Assembly: GCA_035575715.1 (NCBI GenBank)
Contig: DATLXN010000001.1
Location: forward strand, 1 to 64,000
DNA from: JACCSI01 sp035575715
GTDB taxonomy: Bacteria; Acidobacteriota; Vicinamibacteria; Vicinamibacterales; UBA2999
Direction: 5' to 3'
Length of the DNA stretch: 64,000 nucleotides
Shown: piece after piece, positions 32,809 through 40,043 of the stretch
Numbering within the stretch: the first letter of the stretch is position 1
Layout of the letters: the number at the start of each line of letters is the position of its first letter
Notes under the pieces: generated by a model
The model's input: the letters and a program-made list of their open reading frames with translations, nothing else
Told to the model about the DNA's origin: nothing
Database searches by the model: none
Made by a program: the position numbers and the translations under genes

Positions 32809-35223
32809 TTATACAAGTGGCGGATCAGTTTCGCGCTCGAAATGTCGGTGGGCGGCCAGCGCCGTGACGAAGGCTTCGATCGCGGAGGAGGCTTCTGCAG
32901 CCGTTGCCACAATCAACCCGGGATCGGCCGTCCCTGACGGGAGGACGTCAGCGATCTCGGCTTTCTCGAGCAGCCGAGACGCGCTACCCAGGGCAAGGAT
33001 CGGTTTACAGTGCCGGTATTGGTCTTTTACGAAGTCGACAGTTCGAGCGTCGAGCACCAGCGTGGCCACCCCATCTTTGCCGTCGGGGACGATGACGGCG
33101 TCAAACAGGACCGACGGAGTCGCCTCGACGGTCGTGTCGACGTCGATGGCACCACCGGTTGCGGCCACTGCCCCGAGACGCGAGCCTACGAAACGCGGGA
33201 CCGCGCCGCCCGCCAGCAGCCGCGCGCGTGCGGCGTGGAGAGAGCGGCCGTCGACTCCGTCGGCGACGAGGATGGCGACGCGGCGCGCACCAATCCCGCC
33301 ATTACCGCGACGAGCCATCAATGACAAGGCGGGAGACGATGTGACTTCCGGCGTGATATCCGTCTCGAGCACTTTCGGCATCGGCGCCGGCAGCTGTCGC
33401 ATGCCGAGCCCGGTGGCAACGGCTTCCGCGAGATCGCGGTCGACGTTGAGCAAGCCGGAAATCATGCGTTCACGAATCGCTGGGGTCTGCACCCGCGACA
33501 ATTCAAAACGGAAGGCGCTGATAATGTGCGCCCGTTCCGTCGCGCTCTGGCTATTCAAGAACAACCGGGCCTGGGTGTAATGGTCGGCGAAACGTTCCGC
33601 CTTGCCCCGCACCTTATGTGCATCTGTCTCCATGGGCTCAGGGAACGACACAAAACCCGCGGCGCCCGCCTGAAACGGACACCCGCCGCCGAGCGAATTC
33701 GGTTCGTACGAGACGCGTCCGCGATGAATCGCCTGGCGATGCATGCCGTCGCGCTGATTGTTGTGCACTTGCGCGACCGGCGCATTGATCGGGATCTCGT
33801 GGAAATTCGGGCCACCGAGCCGCGAGAGCTGGGTATCCACATACGAATGAATACGGCCGGCGAGCAGCGGATCATTCGAAAAGTCAACGCCCGGCACGAC
33901 GTGCGCGGTACAAAACGCGACCTGCTCGGTCTCGGCGAAGAAGTTGTCAGGGTTCCGATTCAAGACAAGTTTGCCAACGGGCACGACCGGCACCAATTCT
34001 TCGGGCACCAGCTTGGTCGCATCGAGCACGTCAAAGCTGAAGGCCTCGGCTTGTTCCTCGGTGAAGATCTGGAAGCCCAGTTCGTATTCGGGATAGACGC
34101 CCGCTTCGATGGCCTCCCACAAATCGCGGCGATGAAAGTCCGGGTCGGCGCCTGAAATTTTCACCGCCTCGTCCCAAACCAGGGAATGGGTTCCGGCAGT
34201 CGGATTCCAGTGGAACTTGACGAAACTCGATTCGCCGGCGGCATTGACCAATCGGAACGTGTGCACGCCGAACCCCTGCATCGTCCGGTAGCTGCGTGGA
34301 AGCGCACGGTCCGACATCGCCCACATCAGCATGTGGGTGATCTCCGGCATGAGTGAGGCGAAATCCCAAAATGTGTCGTGCGCCGTGCCAGCCTGCGGCA
34401 TCGCAAAATGCGGCTCTGGCTTGGCGGCATGCACCAGGTCGGGAAACTTCATCGCATCCTGGATGAAGAACACTGGGATGTTGTTGCCGACCAGATCCCA
34501 ATTCCCTTCCTGCGTATAGAACTTCACAGCGAAGCCACGGACATCGCGGGCGGTGTCAGTTGAACCGCGCTCGCCGAGGACCGTCGAGAAGCGAACGAAG
34601 ACCGGGGTTTGTTTGCCTGCTTCCGAGAACAGATCGGCGCGCGTATACCGCTCGAGCGATTCGTAGCATTCGAAATAGCCGTGGGCGGCGGACCCTCGGG
34701 CGTGGACGATGCGCTCGGGAATCCGCTCGTGGTCGAAGTGGGTAATCTTTTCCCGAAGAATGAAATCCTCGAGGAGCGTCGGGCCGCGCATGCCGGCTTT
34801 CAGCGAATGCTGATTGTCGGCGACGGGTACCCCCTGATTCGTCGTCAGGGTCCGCTTGCTCGAGTCGACGCGGACGCGGTCGAGCGGGCCGATCGTCTTG
34901 TTGGTGCCGATGACCGGCGATCCGCTACCGGTCTTGTCCGACCCGTTGCTTTCGCGAATCGTGCTCGAGCCCACGATCGGATCGTCGGGCGCGAGTGAGA
35001 CTCCAGCGGCCGGCGACAAGGCCGCTTCCGGATCGTATTCAAGGGGCTTGTTCGCGTTGAACGGCATCTCCGACGCGAGGTCTTGAGTCGCCGCCATCTT
35101 GGCCGTGAGGTCATCGGGTGAATCACTGAGGGGCGCCGGTTCGGCGGGTCCCGAAACAGTGGCGCGGCTATTCGGATCGATCGGCTCTTGGCGATCGTTT
35201 GTGGGGGTTTTCGTTTTGGCCAT
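32809..35223 (-). CDS. katE: Large-subunit catalase, HPII/KatE type
   Basis: 804 residues, the size of clade 2 catalases. An N-terminal extension of about 130 residues precedes the catalase core. Catalytic His is in RIVHARGSAAHGYFE, the distal-side Asn region is DLVGNNIPVFFIQDAMKFPD, and the proximal heme Tyr is in RIHSYVDTQLSRLGGPNF. After the core (about residue 650 onward) is a DJ-1/PfpI-like flavodoxin domain: RRVAILVADGVDG, FDAVIVPDG, CKPILALGSASRLLEKA. The enzyme dismutates hydrogen peroxide. The ferritin-like and unknown genes downstream form a plausible peroxide/iron protection operon. Confidence 0.96.
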   Translation of the reverse strand: MAKTKTPTNDRQEPIDPNSRATVSGPAEPAPLSDSPDDLTAKMAATQDLASEMPFNANKPLEYDPEAALSPAAGVSLAPDDPIVGSSTIRESNGSDKTGSGSPVIGTNKTIGPLDRVRVDSSKRTLTTNQGVPVADNQHSLKAGMRGPTLLEDFILREKITHFDHERIPERIVHARGSAAHGYFECYESLERYTRADLFSEAGKQTPVFVRFSTVLGERGSTDTARDVRGFAVKFYTQEGNWDLVGNNIPVFFIQDAMKFPDLVHAAKPEPHFAMPQAGTAHDTFWDFASLMPEITHMLMWAMSDRALPRSYRTMQGFGVHTFRLVNAAGESSFVKFHWNPTAGTHSLVWDEAVKISGADPDFHRRDLWEAIEAGVYPEYELGFQIFTEEQAEAFSFDVLDATKLVPEELVPVVPVGKLVLNRNPDNFFAETEQVAFCTAHVVPGVDFSNDPLLAGRIHSYVDTQLSRLGGPNFHEIPINAPVAQVHNNQRDGMHRQAIHRGRVSYEPNSLGGGCPFQAGAAGFVSFPEPMETDAHKVRGKAERFADHYTQARLFLNSQSATERAHIISAFRFELSRVQTPAIRERMISGLLNVDRDLAEAVATGLGMRQLPAPMPKVLETDITPEVTSSPALSLMARRGNGGIGARRVAILVADGVDGRSLHAARARLLAGGAVPRFVGSRLGAVAATGGAIDVDTTVEATPSVLFDAVIVPDGKDGVATLVLDARTVDFVKDQYRHCKPILALGSASRLLEKAEIADVLPSGTADPGLIVATAAEASSAIEAFVTALAAHRHFERETDPPLV

Positions 35224-35407
35224 ATCGGTGGAGTGCGGCTCCGTACCGCGTGTGAACGGGAGAGGTTAGGGGAGTCGCGGCGGGTCTCAGATCAATTCAA
35301 CGCCGACCAACTTTTGCCGTGCGGCGAGCTTGACAGATTCGTACGGGGCCGACAAGCACAGCACTTGATCGACTGTGCATCTTCGGTAGTGCCGAGCTAG
35401 GGTCTCG

Positions 35408-36352
35408 CTAAGGCGTCGCGGGGATGGACACATGAATCGGATACGCCTTCTCGCCCGCCAGCACTTTCACCGGCAGGATGTTTTCCTTCAGGGGAATAGG
35501 GCACGTCGTATACGGGTTGAACGAGCACGGCGGATTGTAGGCTTCGTTGAAGTCGAGAACCGTCGTGCCATCATCCTGTAAGTCGGCGTAGAGGAACCGC
35601 GCGGTTTCGTAGGTTTCTTCTCCCGCGGACGCGTCGCGAAACACGATGTAGAACCGCTTCGGGCGTGTCGTGAACGGACGCAGTCGCAACGTTTGTCCCT
35701 GCAGCGTAAATTCAATGACGCCTTCGGTGGCATAGGTATCCATGTCACCGAGGGTATTGAGCACGGTCTTGTTCGTCGGCGTCGGGTCAGCGACGAATTT
35801 CCCCGTCACCTTATTCGCAGGGTCGATCGGAAACCACGAGAAGCCGCGAAAATCTTTGGCCAGCGGACCATTGGGGTCGCGTACGCGCAACGACAATCGT
35901 TCGCCGCTCATGTGAATTACCATGCGCACGTCGCCGATCACGAATTCGGTCGTCGGCGGCTGTCCCTCTTCTTTGAGCATGACCGGCCCGGTGATCGGCT
36001 GGCCTTTGATTGTCACTTCGACGCCTGGGGCGGGCTGGTATTTGACGCTGGTGCCCGCCACTACCAACTGGCCAATCGTCGCAGGGACCGCTGCTACCAG
36101 GACCACGTCGTTTTTTACGTCGCGTCCAACGCTGTGCGTGCCCGGCTCGAGGAAATGCAAGCCGGCAATGCTCACCCAGTCGCGCTTGTAATCGGTCTCG
36201 TGTTTGTCGCGGAAGGCTTGGACTTTGGCCAGGTATGGATCGGCCGTGGCCACCCCAGCCGGCGGTGTCTCTGGATTGACGGCCCTCTCCGACGTCTGAT
36301 TGCACGCCGCAAGTCCGACACAAATCATCACCAGCCATAATGCTCGCATCAT
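35408..36352 (-). CDS. DUF1684 lipoprotein
   Basis: The double ATG at 36347-36352 opens a lipoprotein leader, RALWLVMICVGLAAC-N (lipobox L-A-A-C, about residue 17), so the longer upstream reading is rejected. The DUF1684 domain is clear: KRDWVSIAGLHFLEPGTHSVG, the DFRGFSWFPIDP strand, and the highly conserved FNEAYNPPCSFNPYTTCPIP followed by NILPVKVLAGEK. Function of the family is unknown; it occurs across Bacteroidota and Acidobacteriota as exported or cytoplasmic forms. Stand-alone gene. Its upstream region contains the heptad array at 36370-36432. Confidence 0.9.
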   Translation of the reverse strand: MMRALWLVMICVGLAACNQTSERAVNPETPPAGVATADPYLAKVQAFRDKHETDYKRDWVSIAGLHFLEPGTHSVGRDVKNDVVLVAAVPATIGQLVVAGTSVKYQPAPGVEVTIKGQPITGPVMLKEEGQPPTTEFVIGDVRMVIHMSGERLSLRVRDPNGPLAKDFRGFSWFPIDPANKVTGKFVADPTPTNKTVLNTLGDMDTYATEGVIEFTLQGQTLRLRPFTTRPKRFYIVFRDASAGEETYETARFLYADLQDDGTTVLDFNEAYNPPCSFNPYTTCPIPLKENILPVKVLAGEKAYPIHVSIPATP

Positions 36353-36369
36353 CCGCGCATCGTAACGCA

Positions 36370-36432
36370 TCGCTTGGCACTTGGCACTTGGCTTTGAGCA
36401 CCTAGCACTTCGCACCTAGCACTTATTGCTTC
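36370..36432. repeat. Heptamer repeat GGCACTT / AGCACCT-type
   Basis: Between divergent genes: units GGCACTT x2, GGCTTTG, AGCACCT, AGCACTT, CGCACCT, AGCACTT, ATTGCTT with period 7. Related in sequence to the GCACCTA array at 29011. Confidence 0.8.
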
Positions 36433-36449
36433 AGTGAGATGATGCCCCT

Positions 36450-37444
36450 ATGACTCTGCCAATGCCCCAGCGCTGCCTCGGCACCGCCGGGCCGCTCGTT
36501 TCAGCACTCGGACTCGGCTGCATGGGCATGTCCGAGTTTTACGGCCAGGCCGACGACAGCGAATCGATCGCCACCTTCACCGCGCGCTCGACCTCGGCAT
36601 CAATTTCCTCGATACCGCGGATGTGTATGGCCCTCACACCAACGAGTCGCTGGTCGGGCGTGCGATCCGCGACCGCCGCCAGCACGTCGTCGTGGCAACC
36701 AAGTTTGGCAATGTCCGCGACGCGACCACTGGCAAATGGGTCGGCATCAACGGCCGTCCTGACTACGTCCGTGAATCGTGTGAGGGATCGCTGACGCGTC
36801 TCGGCATCGACACCATCGACCTGTATTACCAACATCGTGTTGACGACAAGACACCGATCGAAGACACGGTCGGCGCGATGGCCGACCTGGTGGCAGCAGG
36901 TAAGGTGCGGCAGATCGGCTTATCCGAAGCCAGCGCCGCCACCGTCCGGCGCGCGTATGCGGTCCACCCGATCGCCGCGTTGCAGACCGAGTATTCGCTG
37001 TGGAGCCGCGATCCCGAAACTGACTTGCTCGACACGTGCCGTGAGTTGGGGATCGCGTTTGTCGCCTACAGCCCGCTCGGCCGCGGATTTCTGACCGGCC
37101 GGTTCAGTTCGATTGACGATCTGGCGCTAGACGATTGGCGCCACATGTCGCCACGTTTCCAGGGAGAGAATTTCGAGAAGAATCTCCATCTGGTTCGCGC
37201 GGTTGAGGCGCTCGCCAAGGATAAGGACTGCACCCCGGCGCAACTGGCGCTGGCCTGGTTGCTGGCGCGCGCGCCCCATGTCATCCCGATTCCCGGTTCG
37301 ACCAAAGCCGCGCGGGTCGAAGAGAACGCGGGCGCCGTCGCGGTGCACCTCAGCGCGGATGACCTCGCCACGCTCGACCGGATCGCGCCGGCCGTCGTCG
37401 GGGAACGCTACGCCGAAGGAGGTATGAAAATCGTCAACCGCTGA
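36450..37444 (+). pseudogene. Aldo/keto reductase with a one-base frameshift
   Basis: The start (36450 onward) encodes the typical LGTAGPLVSALGLGCMGMSEFYG-like opening and DDSESIA. Around 36576-36580 the frame must shift by one base for the next segment RALDLGINFLDTADVYGPHTNE, which holds the catalytic Asp-x-x-Asp-x-Tyr region. The rest, to 37444, is complete: VVVATKFG, IDLYYQHRVDDKTP, IGLSEA, LQTEYSLWSRD, AYSPLGRGFLTG, and IPGSTKAARVEEN (cofactor). Restoring one C gives the full-length NADP-dependent oxidoreductase of about 330 residues. Either a real null mutation or an indel in the assembly. The C-terminal ORF (36623) lacks part of the barrel. Confidence 0.85.
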
Positions 37445-37462
37445 CCCCTGCCGGGCGCCGTG

Positions 37463-38149
37463 TTATTCGACTGTGAGCTGGCATTCGCGATCGGCGTGCT
37501 GACGGCATTCCTTGAAAAAGCGATTCGTCATCTTCACAAACGCCAGCCCTTGCGCGGCGGAGTCCCATCCCGGGATTTTGGAAAACTTTCCGGCGGCCTT
37601 TTCGTGCCGCTTGTAACGCTTGAAGTAGTTGCCGATGCGCCGTTGGTCCGCCGTCGTCAGTTTATGAAGCGGTTTGCCGGCGCCATCGACCGGTGAGACG
37701 ACGACCTTCGAGTCCAGCCCCTTCTCGTCTTCCATATGCATCAAGCCGACGATGACGCCACGGACGAAGGTGCCACCGGTGATTGCCGGGCCGAGCACGA
37801 GAATGTCGAACGGGTCGCCGTCATACGACACGGTCTGCGGCACGATGCCGTAGTTGACCGGGTAACCACCGATGTCCCGCGGCATCTCGCGATCGATGAA
37901 GCGCACGTTCTTGCTCATGTCGAGCTCGTACTTGCGCCGCTCGCCCCGTGGAATTTCAATGTAGCCGTTGATCGTCCCGTCGGCGTTGATGGCCGGAGTG
38001 TCGCGCCACACATGCACCTGGTGTCCGGCAGAGGCCTCCAGGCTCCGCGTCAGTTGCGTCGTTGCGAGCGGCGGCAGCTGTGACGGCGGCGGTAACACCA
38101 CCGATTGAGATAGCAGGAAAAACGTCACCACCGATAACAAGGATTGCAT
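37463..38149 (-). CDS. ppa: Exported family I inorganic pyrophosphatase
   Basis: 228 residues from ATG 38149. Start is followed by a hydrophobic stretch (SLLSVVTFFLLSQSVVLPPP) that looks like a signal peptide or anchor, which cytoplasmic PPases do not have. The enzyme core is intact: IEIPRGERRKYELD, DIGGYPVNYGIVPQT, and the metal-binding signature DGDPFDILVLG with its three Asp residues. Later KVVVSPVDG and the KRYKRHE segment provide the rest of the site. PPi hydrolysis normally takes place in the cytoplasm, so periplasmic PPi or polyphosphate-related substrates are possible. The C-terminus has two Cys that could form a disulfide (KECRQHADRECQL). An upstream ATG at 38176 is less likely. Confidence 0.85.
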   Translation of the reverse strand: MQSLLSVVTFFLLSQSVVLPPPSQLPPLATTQLTRSLEASAGHQVHVWRDTPAINADGTINGYIEIPRGERRKYELDMSKNVRFIDREMPRDIGGYPVNYGIVPQTVSYDGDPFDILVLGPAITGGTFVRGVIVGLMHMEDEKGLDSKVVVSPVDGAGKPLHKLTTADQRRIGNYFKRYKRHEKAAGKFSKIPGWDSAAQGLAFVKMTNRFFKECRQHADRECQLTVE

Positions 38150-38180
38150 CACCACAGAGTACACGGATGTCGCCATTCGA

Positions 38181-38264
38181 GCGCCGGGCGTCGGGCGTTG
38201 GTGGTCAGTCGTCAGTCGTCAGTCGTCGGGGCGTTGGGCGTTTGGGTGGTCGGTGGTGGGTCCT
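38181..38264. repeat. Heptamer repeat GGCGTCG / GTCGTCA-type
   Basis: Units GGCGTCG, GGCGTTG, GTGGTCA, GTCGTCA x2, GTCGTCG, GGGCGTT x2, then TCGGTGG-like units, all with period 7. It lies upstream of the exported pyrophosphatase. The segment that follows (38265-38323) has three words of the type TGTAATCTGT before the next ATG. Confidence 0.8.
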
Positions 38265-38323
38265 CAGTTTTCTGTGTAATCTGTCTACTCTGTGGTGATT
38301 AGTAATCTATGTAATCTGTACTG

Positions 38324-38683
38324 ATGACACTCAAAGAAGCGGTTGAGCTGATTCTGTCGGAGTCGCACGAGGGCGGGCAGAATCTTCCCGGCGTTATTCG
38401 ACTCGGTCAGGACCCAGGGGCGCCGCGCATGGAGCAGCTGAGCGACGCGCTCGAGACGATCTTTCAGTCCCTCCAGGGCCATACCGAATTGGATCGCCAT
38501 CTCGCGGCCGCCCTCTTCACCCTCGGCTCGGACGTGCCTCTGATGGTGAGCTCATGGGCTAATAAAGGGCATGTCTGGCGGCGCGAGTTTATGGAGACAG
38601 AAGTCTACAAGCTGCTCACTGGTGTGCAGGCGATCTTCGAAGGGCGACGGATGGACGAACCACAGATTCCAACGGTGCACTAA
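38324..38683 (+). CDS. Conserved small protein of unknown function
   Basis: 119 residues, acidic-neutral and helical (MTLKEAVELILSESHEGG, LSDALETIFQSLQGHTEL, LAAALFTLGSDVPLM, EVYKLLTGVQAIFEG). No signal peptide, no metal motif. A phase-consistent ATG with AATCTGTACTG ahead gives no strong ribosome site. Codon usage matches neighbouring genes and the frame is open for its whole length, so I accept it as a real gene without function. It ends just before a perfect inverted repeat that probably terminates it. Confidence 0.6.
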   Translation: MTLKEAVELILSESHEGGQNLPGVIRLGQDPGAPRMEQLSDALETIFQSLQGHTELDRHLAAALFTLGSDVPLMVSSWANKGHVWRREFMETEVYKLLTGVQAIFEGRRMDEPQIPTVH

Positions 38684-38684
38684 C

Positions 38685-38736
38685 AACCACAGATTACACA
38701 GAGACCGAACTCTACCCTTCCGTGTAATCTGTGGTT
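38685..38736. terminator. 15-bp perfect inverted repeat between convergent genes
   Basis: AACCACAGATTACAC, a 22-base loop, then its exact complement GTGTAATCTGTGGTT followed by T residues. It starts right after one stop codon and ends right before the other, so it can terminate in both directions. The same words (ACCACAGATT, TGTAATCTGT) recur at 38273, 38309 and 38660, showing that the arms belong to a dispersed repeat. Confidence 0.7.
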
Positions 38737-39156
38737 TTAGTTCGGTGGTCGAGACGCGACAAATTCCTCGACGCCCACCGACCAGTCGAGCGCTGAGGAA
38801 TCGATCATCAGGTTGTATTGCCGCGGGTCGTCATCGACGTTGGCGCTGCCGGTTCCGGACCCGCGCTGATCGGTGATCAACTGGATCGGCCGTCCACTGA
38901 CCGCGCTATGCACCGCTAAACGGAAGGTCCCCTCCGGCTCGCCGCGCGCGTGCCAGGTGACGCTAAAGCGCCCGGAGTCACTGCCAAAGCCGATCGTTTG
39001 ATTGCCGCGACCATCCCACGAGCCGATCACGCGCGAGGTCAAGACCGCGCCTGGTGGTGGCTGCGGTGACGCGCCACAGCAGGAGGCCAACACCGCCAGC
39101 AACGCCAGACCCGGAACCGCGCCACCGGCCCGCCACGATCCACGCCGCTGTTGCAT
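38737..39156 (-). CDS. Small predicted lipoprotein, function unknown
   Basis: 139 residues. N-terminus GGAVPGLALLAVLASCCG has a lipobox-like L-A-S-C followed by a second Cys, suggesting export and lipid attachment. The mature domain (about 110 residues) appears to be a small beta-sandwich: RFSVTWHARGEPEGTFRLAVHSAVSGRPIQL is split here by short loops and ends in DWSVGVEEFV. It is not recognisable as a named family. It is divergent from the antitoxin gene and convergent with the preceding hypothetical gene. Confidence 0.55.
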   Translation of the reverse strand: MQQRRGSWRAGGAVPGLALLAVLASCCGASPQPPPGAVLTSRVIGSWDGRGNQTIGFGSDSGRFSVTWHARGEPEGTFRLAVHSAVSGRPIQLITDQRGSGTGSANVDDDPRQYNLMIDSSALDWSVGVEEFVASRPPN

Positions 39157-39185
39157 CTTGATGTCGCTTATTTTAGCATCACGAT

Positions 39186-39434
39186 GTGCGGACCACCCTG
39201 ACCATCGATGACGACGTCGCCGCTAAGCTGGAGGCGGAGGCCCGCCGCAGCGGATTGAGCTTTAAAGAGACGGTAAATACGATCTTGCGCGCCGGGATTG
39301 CCGCCAGGCGAGGCAAGTTGCCACGGGCGAGATTCACCGTGCACGCGCTCGACCTCGAGCCGCTCGACCGCAATCTCGACTTCGACAATATCGAAGCCCT
39401 GCTGGAGCAAGTTGAAGGCCCGCAGCGGCGATGA
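39186..39434 (+). CDS. vapB: Antitoxin of a VapBC-type toxin-antitoxin pair
   Basis: 82 residues from a GTG start. The N-terminus RTTLTIDDDVAAKLEAEARRSGLSF is a ribbon-helix-helix DNA-binding motif as in VapB antitoxins, with KETVNTILRAGI as its second helix. The C-terminal part (ALDLEPLDRNLDFDNIEALLEQVE) is acidic and probably wraps the toxin. The stop overlaps the toxin start as ATGA, the usual coupling in such operons. Antitoxins of this type repress their own promoter together with the toxin, so the operator is probably in the 30 bases upstream. Confidence 0.88.
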   Translation: MRTTLTIDDDVAAKLEAEARRSGLSFKETVNTILRAGIAARRGKLPRARFTVHALDLEPLDRNLDFDNIEALLEQVEGPQRR

Positions 39435-39877
39435 AAATCATCGACACCAACCTGCTGGTCTACGCGTATGTCCCGGCCCTCGAGCAGCACGCCGCCGCCA
39501 AACGCTGGTTCGAGCAGACGTTGACCGACGATGAATCCGTCGGCCTCGCGTGGGTGTCGGTGTTAGGGTTTGTCCGCGTGGTCACCAATCCGCGCGTCTT
39601 TCGCATCCCGCTGCTGCTCGATCGCGCAGTCGCCGTGGTCGACGGATGGTTTCAGCAGCAGGCGGTCGAGATCATCCTCCCGACACCACGCCACTGGTCC
39701 ACGCTGAGGGACATGTTGATCCAGGGGCAAGCCGGGGGAGCGATGACAACGGACGCGCACCTCGCCGCCCTGGCGGTCGAACACGGCGCAACGATTTATA
39801 CGACCGATCGCGATTTCCTGCGTTTTCCCGGCGTCAAGGTGTTCAATCCGCTCCAACCGGAATCGCCGAGCCGCTGA
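39431..39877 (+). CDS. vapC: PIN-domain ribonuclease toxin (VapC type)
   Basis: 148 residues with the PIN acidic set: first Asp in KIIDTNLLVYAYVP, a Glu/Asp region in the middle (SVLGFVRVVTNPRVF), and MTTDAHLAALAVEHGATIYTTDRDFLRFPGVKVFNPL at the end, split by the last catalytic Asp residues. VapC toxins cleave specific tRNAs or rRNA and are held inactive by VapB. A 4-base overlap joins it to the antitoxin gene. The stop is followed at 11 bases by a run of small hairpin repeats. Confidence 0.92.
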   Translation: MKIIDTNLLVYAYVPALEQHAAAKRWFEQTLTDDESVGLAWVSVLGFVRVVTNPRVFRIPLLLDRAVAVVDGWFQQQAVEIILPTPRHWSTLRDMLIQGQAGGAMTTDAHLAALAVEHGATIYTTDRDFLRFPGVKVFNPLQPESPSR

Positions 39878-39887
39878 TCCACGCATC

Positions 39888-39965
39888 CCACCCGCTGGGT
39901 CTCACCCGAGGAGTCCCACCCAAAGGGTCCCACCGCAGAGCGGTCCCACCCGAAGGGTCCCACAA
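39888..39965. repeat. Run of small hairpins ACCC-NNN-GGGT separated by CCC
   Basis: Five consecutive units: ACCC GCT GGGT, ACCC GAG GAGT (imperfect), ACCC AAA GGGT, ACCG CAGAG CGGT and ACCC GAA GGGT, each separated by CTC or CCC. In the fourth, both arms are changed together so that pairing is kept. It lies between the toxin stop and the TonB receptor gene. The remaining bases to 40043 hold a good GGAGG ribosome site. Confidence 0.8.
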
Positions 39966-40043
39966 GAGATTGACCACCTCAGCCGCCAGTGCTAAGGTCC
40001 GCCTCACGCCCCGTCTTGCCTTTGAAACCCCGGAGGATTTCCG

